Assembly (NCBI GenBank): GCA_900660155.1
Contig: CABFPE010000006.1
Coordinates: forward strand, 160,172-224,171
Source of the DNA: Hofstenia miamia
Taxonomy: Eukaryota; Xenacoelomorpha; Acoela; Hofsteniidae
DNA: 64,000 nt
Direction: 5' to 3'
Shown: in pieces, positions 13,598-28,000 of the stretch
How the letters are laid out: each line of letters opens with the position of its first letter
How positions within the stretch are numbered: position 1 is the first letter of the stretch
Made by a program: the position numbers and the translations under genes
The notes under the pieces: model-generated
Database searches by the model: none
What the model saw: the letters and a program-made list of their open reading frames with translations, nothing else
What the model was told of the DNA's origin: nothing

Positions 13598-15486
13598 GGT
13601 ATTTTTGATAATAAATTAAAATTTAAAGTACACATTCATAAAAAAAATTTAAATTAAATTTACTTATTAACAGTGTTCAAAATCTGACCTTTTTGCATGT
13701 ACTCAGTATAAAAAGAAGTTTTAAATGTATCCTTCAATGTTGCCATTCGAGACGGGAATTCACTACCAAAACAATTTAAAAATTGAAACCTTTAAATTTC
13801 CTTAAGCAAAAATATATTCCTGGTAAATCATGACGAGTTTACAATGTTTTGTTTTTTTAGTGACAATACTGAAAATTTTGTCTCTTCATATTTTCTCTTG
13901 ACATAATTAGTCAACTTCATTTTGTTTAAAAATGTAAATATTCATGTGAGGACAAACTAAATTCAATCATTGTCAGATTTTATGTATCTGATGCCCTGTA
14001 ATATACAGGAAATATATTATTGACAATATACAATCGTACACCTTTAAATTAATGCCGACTCTAAAAATGTAAATTTTAACTTCCATGCAGAAATGTTGTA
14101 CAACGTATTGCATCCGAACTAATCATATATCATATTTTTCTAAATATTGCGATAATATCATGTTAACCCTTTCAGTTACTAAAAGCATGATTGAATATAA
14201 TTGCTTAATAAGAATTTTCGTCTTTATTGAATTGTAGTGCAGGAAAAATATCATGTATACTTTAATTCTGAAAAATCGTTATATTTTGCAGAGACTACAA
14301 ACTCAATTTTATAATTAAGTGATATTTCCAACTTTAAATAATATCAGTTATCAATAATATTTGGTCTTGACATTTTCAAATCAAGCTAAAACAACAGATG
14401 ACAAAACTTGCCTAAATGATGACAGCCGACTATTATGCCAGTTTGATGTCATAATTTATGAATTCAATTTATAATTTAATGATTGATGGCATTGCATATT
14501 GTATTTCTTCATAGTAGAAGCAATAGTAAGAAGCAAGGATTTACATCACGCACGAACCTTTTCAACATTGGACATATTATTTGCTTTAAAATTTAATTTT
14601 AAATTGCGTTCTTAAAGATATTCATGATAAATACTTTTCCCAATATTAACATTTAAACATTAAAAAGAATTGTAAGGTTCTTCAATCACTTTAAATTTAC
14701 CCATAAACTACTATTCCATATAATTCATATTAGTAAGCCTAAGACTCAAATATTGCTTGAAAACATGTATACTATTAAAATATAACTGATCACATTTACT
14801 AAATGCAAAACAAGCATTTCAATATTTAATAAACGGGTTACATGACGAGCTACCAATTGAAAATTATCGAAATCAAGCTAATATTTTATTGAAAACTTTC
14901 CTATTATAAAATCATTCTTTTTGAACATCATTAATAGAGTTATATAAATAATTCAGCAGAGAACAACTTTTAAACAAGTGTTAATAATTGAAACAAATTA
15001 ATATTTATGATGTTCTTCAAACGAATTCAATTCTTCAATAAATTATTGCAAAACATATCGATTATTATTTCTTTTAAATTTATTTGCATTAAACAGATTT
15101 GATTCATAGCATCCTAAAAACACTGCTTAATATTAAATTAAAAACACTGTTACATGCAAAGATTGTTCAAAAATGTAAACAGAAAATTTGATAAAAATGA
15201 TACAAATTAAAATATACAAAGGGCACCAAATATAAAATTGCACTAGCTTGAATGATTCAAAAATAGCACCATTAACTCCAATTCAGAATTTTATGCATTG
15301 GTGTATGCATTTTTTGCAGTTTACGAAAATTATGATTACTAAATTAGGGATATTCAAAGATTACATTTTTACTGATGCATAAAATATTTTGTTAAAAATA
15401 CAATAATTACTAAAATCATTTATTATCCCATTGAATAAAATCCGTATAAGTGCAGAGCATTTGAAAGAAATAATGCATACACCAGC
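13598..15486. other. Intergenic, 3' side of the Mieap-like gene
   Basis: No gene or repeat boundary is clear. On the - strand an AATAAA (15419-15424) lies 63 bp after the Mieap-like stop codon and is its likely polyadenylation signal. Confidence 0.45.
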
Positions 15487-18229
15487 TCAAGTAATTACAA
15501 CAGCCCGCTGGACACATGGTTCTCCACTTGAGCACTCAATGAGGGAAGGCCACACATAAGAGGCAATAACGTCGTTGCTGTCATCCGACATGTGGAAACG
15601 TTGATGGTAGCGGGAGTCGAACGTTTTAAGATGATAATGCAACTGATATGATGGTATTGAAGTGAGCAGTAGCCAGGCTAGTTGTACACATTCACGAATA
15701 AATTCTGTTAAAGGCAAACATGTGCGAAGAGAAGGAAACTCGAACAATGTTGACCACAGTTGATTACTAACATGCTAAAAGAGCAATAATATAACAATTT
15801 TAATATTGTGAAAATAATTTGTAACTAAAAAATAGCATAAATTAAGCAAATTATATATACATGCAGTAGCACGGTTCATTGACATCATCGAATGCAAAAT
15901 TAGAAGCAAGAATTAAAATTCACTATCTATTAATAAACTGAACTAACCAACCTCAAAATTTGGAGAAATATCACGATGGCGGGCGCTTCTACGAAGTTGT
16001 TGCGCGAAGGAAGAGGCAAGACTGGAGTCATTTTCTGGAGAAACATTGGATTCACTATTAAATGGAAACAGCATAAGGGTTGAAACTTGCTGCTTTATGT
16101 CTTCGATTGAAGAAGCAACAGAACGAAAAGACAGCTAAAACAAATAGTTAATAACACTGTTCATTTTTTGGAAATTGCATGTATAAATTCGATTAAAAAC
16201 CCTCCTGGGTGCTTTGCACTTCAAGTTTATATACCTCCAAATAGAATCAGGATGTTAACAGGCAGACGGCAGGTGCTCACGAGTTACCTCAGTTAGTAGC
16301 CTTGGTTGGCGAAAGCTGTAGAGAGGCGCAACCCTCTCATGAAGCTCGGCCTTCGGCTTCACTCTCTGCTGATCAGACTCAACACAGATCAGCACTCTGC
16401 GTGCCAGGGGTCGCCAGAGGACAAGCATGATTAAGCCGGCAGCACACTTCTAGGGGAAGTGCCAGAGCTGATCTGTTGCCACCCACTCTTCAGTCCGTTG
16501 ACTGGTAGAGTAACCCCGACCATATGTATAGATTGAAAAAAACTTATATTTATATCTGTACACTGGTAACCAATATCGATCTCAGCAATAAAGCCGTCGC
16601 AATATACATTGAATTAGAAATCGCTGAAAGATTATTTGTAAATTTTTTTCATATGATTAACAAATTTAGTGCTGAGTTTACTATTTTGAATAATTGTAAC
16701 AGTATTCTAATTATTTTTAAAAGTGTGTTCAAATTCAAATATTTTCTCCCGTTTGATTATTTGAAATTGATATTTAAAAAGACAAACAGTAAAACTAAAG
16801 CTTACATAAAAGTAATTCAGCGAAGAAATAATTAGCAGAAGCAAATTGCTCATCAAGCATTCATATAACGCATAGCTCTATGTAAAAATCAAAAAGACCG
16901 TAGGAAAAATTTGCAAAAGCGTCAAAAATTCATCAGAAAGAGACGAGTATGTCCTGAAAGTTTTGATATATTTCAAGCACATGCCAAATTATCTAACCAG
17001 CTGCTTAGATTGGGAAAAAGATTATCTTGAAAATGTTTTACGTTCCTGCGGAAGAATATTACATACATAAAAATATATTTGAAGCTCAAAATAAGATTAG
17101 ATAATTTTATTGTATACTTCTGCCTTTTGCCTTTCCTTTTACTATAAGACTTCCCATATTAATTGAATGTCGGGCATCAAAGTAAGCGACATTGAATATT
17201 ATATTTTGGAGGCGGTGTGTCATGAAAATTGGTTCCAATGAGAAAATGTGCAAATTATTTAATTGGATGTTACAATGTGTGGAACAAAATATGCCCATTT
17301 CGTCTCCTGTATAAACTACATTTTAAACAAAGAATTATGTAATTAGATATGGACTTAGTTTATATATTACAAACCGTAAAAACACAATTGCTCATTAAAA
17401 TTCGACATTTTTACCTCAGCCAATGCAGTAATGTTTTTTACTGTAGTTTTTTTAGTAAATTACGAAAAAAGTAATAATCTGATTGGCAAGAAATTTTCAA
17501 ACTCTCAATTATTATGCTTTCTTCCTGATGCTTTGAATATGTTTCCATGTTAAAGGAATGCAATAATGTACACAACTAATTGATATTATACTAACCACGA
17601 CTATAGAAAACAGAATCTTTTGTTTAAGCTGATCACTTTCAGGAGCTGATGAGAGATCGTCAAGATCTTCCAGAGCATCCATAGCATCGAGACGAGCTTC
17701 CGAATATAAGTCCCCAAAGCGTTGTATAAGCTGACTAGGTCGCAAGTCGTCCGATATATTTTCAAATGAACCACCCATTTCTATGTGCCGCTGTACATGC
17801 GACGATAATCTAAAAACAGAAAAATTGCGAGACAACCCTAACAATGGGGAATTTTTATTATACAACTAAAATCTTGCTAAGCAATATTAATTGAATTTCT
17901 TAAATGAAAATCGGGCATCATAATACGTTTTGATAATGTCGTCAATTATACAACTCATAGAAATTAGTATATAAATTTACTTCAATTGATCATTCCAAAT
18001 TGAATGAATATTTCTTACTTAAGGATGTTGAAATCATAAATTTTGCAAAAGATCATCTAAAGCAATATAATTTGAAATCGATACCTATCTACGAGTTCAT
18101 CTTCTCGTAACTGATGCTTTTGAATTGCCTCACGACTTTTTTCTAACTCATACTCCAAGCTTTGAATTCTCGCAATTAGCTCGGTTCTCTCAATGTTCTC
18201 GGGAAAAGAAGATGTACGCACACAGTCGT
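15487..18229 (-). CDS. Mieap-like gene: coiled coil and Mieap domain, exons 7-10
   Basis: Exon 7 (18229-18085) encodes the coiled coil ELIARIQSLEYELEKSREAI. Exon 8 (17809-17596) starts the Mieap domain (RFGDLYSEARLDAMDALEDL, KILFSIVV) and must leave at the GTTAGT donor, because the longer reading runs into a stop after IRKKA. Joined this way, ILFSIVVLSFRSVA aligns with human IIYIATVEAFHVA. Exon 9 (16134-15952) gives LMLFPFNSESNVSP and RRSARHRDISPNFE. Exon 10 (15774-15487) gives LPLTEFIRECVQLAWLL, IASYVWPSLIECSSGEPC and the stop TGA at 15489-15487. Confidence 0.85.
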
Positions 18230-21200
18230 CTAAAAATACGTATCAAATATACGTTAATTAAATAATGAATGCAATTTCAACTAAATGAAGGCATAAAATT
18301 ATGTATACTGTACATAAATTAAGAGGTTCGAAAACTCGCTCTTAAAAAACTTAAGCGTACAAATAGAATCAAATTGCAAAGAGTTACCAGGAACTTGGAT
18401 AAATTATAAAATGTCGCAAAAATTAATACAATATGGCTTAATTTAGAAAGAAAAGCTTATCAGAATGAGGCAGTGTTGACCATTTAAAAGAAATCGTTTT
18501 AAGCAGCGTAATCGTTGATTATATCACCCGCTTGTTTAAATTCAGGAGTCAATTAAGCAATTTTGTTTAAACTTTTGTTTAATTGACAGGCTAAATTTAA
18601 ACGGCAAGCTGAAGGAAGCTACAATGCAGTGAACAAACAATAAATAGCATATTGAAATTTCACAAGTACTTTTATGAGATTGATATACGATGAAAGATTT
18701 GCGTAAAATGTAAAAACTTATTATTGTAAATAATGTAAATCTGGATAAATCAGATCTTATTGTCAAGGCATATGTGGTAGAAACATAAGTGGATACTCCT
18801 ACTGTAGTATTTGAATCCAATCTTTTAGATGTTTAAGCACCAATGCCGCTAAGTCGTACAGAAAATTGATACAATTTTTTAAGGAAATGGATAAAAATAA
18901 ATTTAATGCGATGAAAATTTGCGGTTAAACTTCAGATAAAAACAATTTTCGAATTTCTTTAAGATATGTGGCTGGGGCTCAATTTTGCACCCACCTCCAA
19001 TAGAATTAGGGTACATACAAAGGTATGAATGTAGCTTTTGTCTTAAAAACAACTAAATCTACCCTTTTTCTCTTTTCGTTATGTTAAACAATTATGAATC
19101 AAATATTTAAGAGAAAATTAAGCCATTGGATGGCTCATAAATGTAGATGAACAACATACGAAAATATCAAGAATATTGATTAACCGACCCTTTGATGACG
19201 CCATTTTTTAATGATGGACATTCATATTGACGATATTAATAATTTTATTGATGGATTGTTTGCCAGAGTATACATGTACCAAGCAAGGATGTAAACTTGG
19301 AGTGCCATAATTTTTCAAGGTTGATGGACCTAGTAGGGCACTCCCAGCCTGGGAATCTCAAAATACTAATAGGGTTAAAGATGTCAACACTTAAATTATC
19401 AGAAAAACAAATGACATGACTATCAAATATTTTAAAATTAAAATGTTAGGGTCTCCTTTTCTTTAGCATAAATGCTTCGCAAATGAGGTCTGTGTCCCCT
19501 CTCTCTTATTAGTCAATGTCAAAAGTTCATTTACATGAATTTATAAAACTCAAAGATTAATAAAATTAACTATGAAGATGGCTAACCCCAAAATATCTCA
19601 ACTATTCACAATTGTAGGCAATTAATTATAAGCTGAACTGCCATATAGACATTTGAACTGAATAAAGTTCAATTTTTTGTAGTGCATTTAGTACAAAATA
19701 CAATAAGTTTGAACTTAATAGTGTATCTCGATTCAATGTTGGGATGAATCATATTAATATTACATCCTTGTAGATAAGTAAAAGAAAATTATAAAGGGCT
19801 TACTCTTTTTTCGCATAAGCAACGATTTGATGTTTTTCATAATAGTGTTTCAAAGGAACGCCATCGCGAATTAGAGCAAACGTGAATGGCGGTTATCTAT
19901 ACCGAGTAGACATTGGGAACACAATGCGTTATCGAAGCGGTGCATATAGTAATACTATAGATACAGGCAGAAAATAATCAGCATGGAGTAGCAGCAACCT
20001 AGTTTGCAGAAATAATGTTCCACAAACGTCTACGCAAACGGTTTATTGCAAACATTAATTGAAGAGCGTTGGGACATAAGAAATTGTGAAGCAGATGTTA
20101 AATTCGTGTACAGCCTCGACTAAGTTACTCAGCACGGAAAATGCGAATTTGAAATGAAATTTTAAACTTGCAAACAAATTATTAAATCTTATTTCTCAAT
20201 ATCTAAATATGTTAATCAGGAACGATAGAAGGTCACATTTCAAAAGGTTATGCATAGCCGTGGAGTAAATTGAGCATGGAAAACGTAATGATTGCTGGCA
20301 TTTAGCTTTTATTTATCAAGCATTCAGAAATTTGGCGTGCCATTATTCTTTTGATTTGTAAGCGTTATTGACCGTGTTAATCTTGAAAGCTATGAGAGCC
20401 GCCGTCTTCGCATGATTCCTAAGCACTGTGAGGTGTGTGCGTGAAAATAAATTTCAATTCATAATATAGATATTTGACATAAACGCTGCTGTTCTGAAAA
20501 TAGTATAGCGATGAATACGCAACATTTAAATCCGAATGTGCAATCCTTTTCGTTACTCTATAATTAATAGTGTTTAATTTTTTTTGAAATATATGCAATT
20601 TAACGAAATTTAAAAGCAATATGTCAATTTCACAGGATCTAATTTGTATAAACTATATAATACGCTTCTTGTATACAGTCAGCAGCAATTTTTAAGCAGA
20701 TCATTAGCAATGCTACAGCTTCTTTACTATTCGTTAGCCCATCTCATATTAGATCCTTCCAATCAATGTGTACAATTTTTGCATCTACAAATGAGCATAG
20801 CTAAAACTGATTTATTGTTACTTAAATCCTCTAGAATAACTAAATCTTAACAAAATCACGTTTGATGCTATGATGCATGGTATGAATTATGACAATGTTA
20901 AAAACTTTGTCGGATAGCTCCGCTCCTCAATATCTTCGATAGCACAAAAGTTATTGTTGTACAAACTTCATTGCATACAATTCCGATAAAATCATTAAAC
21001 TATACTGAATTTTACTTGGATCAGTAGATTTATTACATCCCTTAGAAAATAACCTAGTATCTTAGATCCTTCATATTTTAGAGATCGTTTCTTTTTGATA
21101 CATTGCGATTTAATCACTCAAAGGTAAAAAAATCAATAATTTCCAAGGCATATTCCTTTGCTTCACCAATTATATTAAATAATCTACCGCTCTATTAAAT

Positions 21201-22030
21201 GACACATTGCATCGATACATTTCATTATGATCATTGCTATTTTTGATAATGCGCTACCAGTCTTCAATCACATTTCAGTATTGTCAATATCATTATTTAT
21301 CTAATTATTTCAAAGTTGGGGCAACTGTCATTTAAGGATTGCAAGCCTTCTAAATAAAATGAAATCATATAATTCGCCCAAAGCCAACATCGTTAAAAGC
21401 TATACATTGACAAATAAGCAAACAAATGAACAAACAAACAAAGGAACAAACAAATTAATCGCTCAAATAATATACATTTTAATCTAGATATCGTGAGGAA
21501 TAGCTACATTTTATTCAACTTAATTGCATAAATCTAATCCATGTAAAATTTGCAAAATGAATATGACAGATGCATCATGTTAATAAGCTAGCATTTATGG
21601 TCTGGGTAGCATGTAGGTTTAGCAAAACTGGAAAACAAAGACAGACAACCATTCACCGCACCTATTTGTACATTAAAAATAGTGAAAACCTGAAAAGATA
21701 AGGAATATTCCGTCCTAGAATTTGAAGCAAGCAAATATCATACCGTTCATGCAAAGCTACTTTTGTAAAACATCTGGACAAAAGTCATTATGCGCAACAC
21801 GTCTGTTAGTAAGCAAACAAACTATAACATTATTTGATCATTATAATTATTCTGTCTCAGTGACGTAGCAAGCAACATGTTCAATTGACAAAATCATTGT
21901 GAGCTTGTATGATTTTTATTTGGAAATGGTTAACTTATGATAAATATGTCCAGTAAATTGAATAAAATATAAAGAATAGGAATTGGATTTGGCATAAAAT
22001 CGTGGAGTACTTCACAATAATTAATGAACG

Positions 22031-22072
<42 letters not shown>

Positions 22073-25000
22073 GGTGCTTTGTCATTTCTCCATTTACATT
22101 TGGCGCCTTGTCAATATACAAAAAATTTATATTGGCGCTTTGTCTGTAAAAAATATTATGGTCCATTTTGGTAAAAAAAATCTCATTTATATTATGCAAC
22201 ATTTCTTACACACTTGATGTGCACAATCAGTCTGTTATAACAGTTTTAATCAGGGTAAAACATGAAATATATTATATATATAAATGAATAAGGTTGGACC
22301 CTTCGTTTCAAAAATCTATAGGTGAAAAAACTTTGTTAATACTTTCAAACACTAAATTAAAGTAAAAAACCACTACTTAGCTAATAACACATGTGTAGCA
22401 ACCTAAATCAAAACAACAGTTCTTGTAAACTGTGAGGTGAATTGAAGCTATATGTATTACATTTCCGTTGCGCTCTCTTCATTTTTGTACAAGATTTAGA
22501 GGATCCCATTTGGCCAGAAAACATGTGCTTTCATTTAAAGAATTGCAATAATAATATTTTTTCTTTTGGGACGACAGCAAAATGTAATTCAATAAAATTT
22601 TTCAAAATGTCGTTTGGCTTAAATCAGTATATTTTATTGTTGCACAATTTCAACTTATTGGAGGGAAAAAACATGTTTTTGTTAGTCAAATGATTTCTAA
22701 TATTTTTTTACTTTTAAAATTTCTCCATTCCTAATTTTTATCAATCTGCTTTTTGTGCAATAGCAAAAACAAAACATGAAAATGACAAAGCACCATATAT
22801 GTAAGTTACTCTAACATTATAATACAATCAGACATATATCTTGAATTTAAGGTTTTCTAAGCAAAACTGAAAAAATTGGTACTTTGTCCTTTTAGAAATG
22901 CTAAAAAATGGCGCTTTGTCAGACGAAGCGACGATTTCTATTGAANTCCTAGTTAAGTTGCATTTTAATATTTTATGAGTAAGTACCAATGTAAATTTAT
23001 GTAAATAGTGCACAATACAAAGTTCGAGAAACTGGCACATTGCATAGATTGTAATTAAATCCAAAAAACAGAAGACATTATATTACAATGCAGGAATAAA
23101 ATAGATGAATGAATTATTTAGCTCATAGTGAAAATCGATGTAATTTTAGACAAAAGTGAAACTAGATCAGTTGAACGAATGGACGCGTAGCTGCTCAAAG
23201 TTCAAAGACCATCATTTTGGCATCTATAACAAAGTAGGAGAAATTTTCTAAGAAATAAACCCGGTAATCTTATCGCAAATAATCAAAACGTGCATTAAAG
23301 TGGTCTCATGAGAAACCAAACATTGACAATTTGAATGAACTAAATTTTTTATTTTAACAAAATTTATAGTCAGTAATTTAGCTCTGCAATGTGAAAAGTC
23401 GGGAAACGGTTCCAAAAATGAGAAAAAAATATAGATCGATCGCTTCATCTACAACATCGCATTATAGAAATCACCGATCGCAGGCCGATTAACTCATATT
23501 TTATAGAATGCCTTGCAATCGTTTTGGAGTAATGGAGAGAAGCTTTAAAATCTATATTAAAAATCCTTGCATCCGTCAATGATGATATTTATAAATAACT
23601 ATCGCATCCAGATCTTACAACATGAATTTGAATGTTGCTTCAACAAAAGTAAGGATCCGGTGGACATTCATAAACTTTACATGATTATCCAAACACAGTT
23701 AAACGTTTAGGGAGAATTCTTAGTTACTCACTAAATGTTTGTGCACTCTTCGGGACAACTTCTCTTTAAACACAATCCATTATGTTTACAATTGTCCTTA
23801 ATGATATATTTATTAACAAGTAGAAATAAAGTATAGATGATAAAAAAGGGTGAGAATGAAAATCACCTGAATTTTGAATAGGAAGTGAGATGCTTTCCTT
23901 AGAGATCTGTTTCCGCCAATTTTCACGCTTGGTAAAGATTCTTGTGGATAACGACCGCTGGGAGCGGAGAATTGGGGTTTGATTATTACACTCACTCGAG
24001 GTCATTAACGACACATTGCTACTGGTCTCACTGGCGTAACCTAAACAACACACGTAAACATTGCGCACCAGTGCGCAGGCTATTTACAGAGCAGCGCAAA
24101 GTATTACAGTTTGATCCCGAATGCCGCCAGACTTATTAAACAGATCGGACATTTTCTTACATTGATAATACAAATAAGCAAGTTTATGCAGACTTCCAAT
24201 AAGATAGCTACCTCGCATACAATAAAGAGTGGATTGTATATTCAAAGATACCATAAAGTCATAACGTTTTAGGAAAAGTGAAAAAATAGGAACTTAATTG
24301 CAATATTTTATAGGCATAGTCTAGTCAAAAGTCTTAAGCTCAACAATATCTCAGATAAGACTACAAGTTCAGGGAGCATAAACTCGGGGTATTTTATATT
24401 CTAACTTGAAAAACATTTTTAGATCCACCATAATACTGTGATCATTGCTGCGCCATATGCAACAATGATAATTATTTAAGTCTCTGTAGTGAATGGTCTT
24501 TCAGATACACCGACTATTAACCTTCACAATGACTTTCAAAATCAATTGATCCACAGTGTCATCTGTGAAACGAAAGTAAGAGATGCAGTGGACATTTATC
24601 ATTTTCTTTTAGCTCAATCTTTGCGAAGTTGGGAAATGCATTAATGTATTCCTCCACACAGCGAAATATGCATCGTGCGCCCATTTCATTTTTGCTAGAT
24701 GTTGTAACATGAATTTGAATGTTGCTTCAACAACAGTAAGGATCCGGTGGACATTCATAAAATTTACACGATTATCCAAACACAGTTAAACGTTTAGGGA
24801 GAATTCTTAGTTATTCATTAAATGTTTGTGCAAATTTTTAGTGTTACTATCTTCTGTTTCTATATACGTACGCAAATGGATCTTCGAACAAATTTTGGAG
24901 AACCTCTTGCTCTAATTCTGTTGAATAATATTCCAAAAAACTCAAAATTCCTGAATAAGACTGCTAAAAATTATACAAATTCTGTTGGTAAATTGAACGT

Positions 25001-28000
25001 ATTGTTTGGCATTCTTAACATACAATATATGTACAGTCACAATTCATACCAACAAAAACTTTTATATATCTCGTGACTAAGGTAAATGAACATAGTAAAA
25101 TACAGTAAATTTATGATAGCTCCTTTCAACTTCAACAAAAAGCTAACACTTTCCATTTATTGTCGATAAACCTCGGTGCGTTTTTTTCTTTAAAGCGCCT
25201 CACAAATTTCTTATTCCGGTAACTAATAATAAGCGAAGAGATATGCGAGAGCGCATATGCATTTAGGATATACATGAGCAGTCCGAATGTACCCTTACTA
25301 TAGAAACCAACTAATCACCCAGATGACCATAGTTTTAATGCAAAAGAATGGAAGAATTCAAAAAATAAACCCTATTTCGTTCAAAGGGTGCTGTTGTAGC
25401 ACTCCTGGTTTTTAAAATACGAAAATAGCAAAGCCTAGACAGAGTTAAGTAAATGGAGTTTATCGAGTGATTAGTAAGTCAGCATAATAAAATAATACAA
25501 GAATCAGCATAAATACTATGTGTGAAGCAATGTAATATAAAATATGAGTTTGCCTTTCAATTTTGTAATTTAATTTTTATATATTCCATGAATAAGAAGT
25601 CGATACGTACATTGATCTTAACACAACTCTGATGGGCAACTAAATACAGTTGAAAATCGTAAAATTATTTATCGATCGATAAAAACACTGACTTTGTGTT
25701 ACATGTTACTCACTGATTAATTGAATAGAAAAAGAACTTATACAAACCATTATCGTTTCGATCTGATGCAGGAAGACTGTTGTCGGAAGCTGTAGAGTTG
25801 TTGGTGCTGCCCATTCTCATTACAGCAATTGCATTTCTTAAACACTTAACGTAGGCGAGAAGCTGCTCTCCAATGTGACCCAATGGAGACATTTTCACTT
25901 CCTGACGCAATTGCTTAAACAATACCAATACTTCTTTGTCGAGATCAACACGCTGCTCTAACAGATGGTAGAGTTCCACTAAGCTGTCTAAATAGAGTGC
26001 AGTTTATATTTATTAAAGCGACAGAGCATCGTGTGATCACAAATTTTCCATACTAAAAGGGAAAATCTACGCTTTAAAACGCACTTTCAACCAGCGAGTG
26101 TTCGATATAATACCATCAGATAAATAGAAGTTAATGACAATAAATAGTGAGCTTTCATATAATGTGTATCATTATTAAAAGTAATAAATAGATTTTCTGT
26201 TCAATGGTAGAACAACAATTAACATACAGAAATGAGAATTTAGATTGATGTTGGAAATTCATCTGTAATAGATAAGATCTTAATCCTGACATAAAATATA
26301 AACAGTTATCAAGGGACTTTTTAATTTTCCATACTAAAAGGGAAAATCTACGCTTTAAAACAATGCGCACTTTCAACCAGCGAGTGTTCGATAGATAAAT
26401 AGAAGTTAATGACAATAAATAGTGAGCTTTCATATAATGTGTATCATTATTAAAAGTAATAAATAGATTTTCTGTTCAATGGTAGAACAACAATTAACAT
26501 ACAGAAATGAGAATTTAGATTGATGTTGGAAATTCATCTGTAATAGATAAGATCTTAATCCTGACATAAAATATAAACAGTTATCAAGGGACTTTTTAAT
26601 TTTTACTCTACAACATTTAACTATGTGCTTTAGTACAATCCACCACTCATAATTTTTCGAAAGTCAAAAGTAGATTTTGTAAAATAAAAACGTTTACGAA
26701 ATGTTATAACATGGATGTCGCATATTATGGTAAACCATTTTACTTTAATAGCAAAAATAAAACAAACAAATTTAAAACTTTGTTTGATAGAATCAGGGCA
26801 GATGGGGGATAAATCGTTTTATCTTTAAAAATTAATTTGTTAATCGTTTTGGAGATATATGAATAATTTAGGAGTGGTTAAATATGAGTCAAATATTGGA
26901 ATAAAAAAGATACAGATGTTCAATAAACGCAAATGAAAACTAAGACATGAATTTAAATATAGCGGACAATTTATAATGCTATTCGCTTGAAATCATAGCA
27001 TGCATTTAAAAATGTCATTATCAAAAAAATAATTCCAATTTAAAGTTCAATATTTTCAAAGAACAGTGGAGTGTGATTCTGTGAAAAATAGATATAGTCA
27101 TTTGAATTAGGAAACACAACGTGTTATAACAATACTATGGTCGGTAAAAAGTGCATGTATGTTTTTTCAACAGTTGCATATTTAATTAAATGCACCACAA
27201 AACATGAATATTAACAAGTTTACAGTTTACAAACCACTAGGTTTATCTTCCATTTGAATAATCTTCTTACAGATTTGAACATGTGATGCAAATGCTGCTT
27301 TAGATATATTTCTAGTGAAAGCAGTATTCCATAAGTTTGGAATGTTATCATACAAAGTAAATTCTTTTGATCTACCATTTAACTCAATTGTTATCATTTT
27401 TTTAGCTACTATATCTTGCCATGAACCAAATACTTTACCATCTAGAATTGAACAATCATGGAATAGCGGAGGATATCCTGCATTAATCCTTTGATTATTT
27501 CAATAGCATTTACTTTATGATAAAGAAGTTTATAACCTTTTCCTCTTTGTTTTTTTAACTTTGTTTGCATGAAAATATACTGCAGCACCCCATCAAGTAC
27601 ATGCGAACGTTGCTTGAACTTTTGGATTGTGGAACTCATTTAGTACTGGTCGGAGAGGTTTCGTACTTTTTATGCGACGACGTTGTCATTGATGACTTCG
27701 ATTTAAGCCATAAAAATCAACTTGTTTGCGATCAATATGCGTGGCACAATTAAACATTGTTTTTACTTTACCAGCTTTAGTTAATACATTTTTGCAATAA
27801 TCGACTCTTTTCTTACATGTAGTAAAGTTGTGATTGGCTTTTTTCGTAGATGACATTCTCCATACGCATTTTGATGAGTAAAATTATATAATGTTTTAAT
27901 ACAACAATTTAATTCGTTCGCTGCATCACCTGGATGAAAATCTTCTTCAAGATCTTCACAAAGTTCAAAAGCATTATTGAATTTTGCGGGTGTATTGAAA

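Larger units (their letters stand above)
18230..23866. other. Large intron 6 of the Mieap-like gene
   Basis: It holds a TA microsatellite, a TIR-bordered element at about 22070-22798 and the first copy of a 127-bp direct repeat (23619-23745). No nested gene was seen; the frames at 18542-18820, 20419-20619 and 20644-20850 show no protein-like composition. There is one N at 22946. Confidence 0.5.

Noticed and set aside
16524-16835. 103-codon + strand frame in an intron of the Mieap-like gene
   Set aside because: Phe/Lys/Ile/Asn-rich translation of AT-rich DNA, no motif, directly after a repeat end.
18542-18820. 92-codon - strand frame in intron 6
   Set aside because: Composition follows the AT-rich background and no splice or homology evidence supports it.
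24822-25076. 84-codon + strand frame next to the second 127-bp repeat
   Set aside because: It starts inside the repeat and resembles nothing known; the host gene here is on the other strand.
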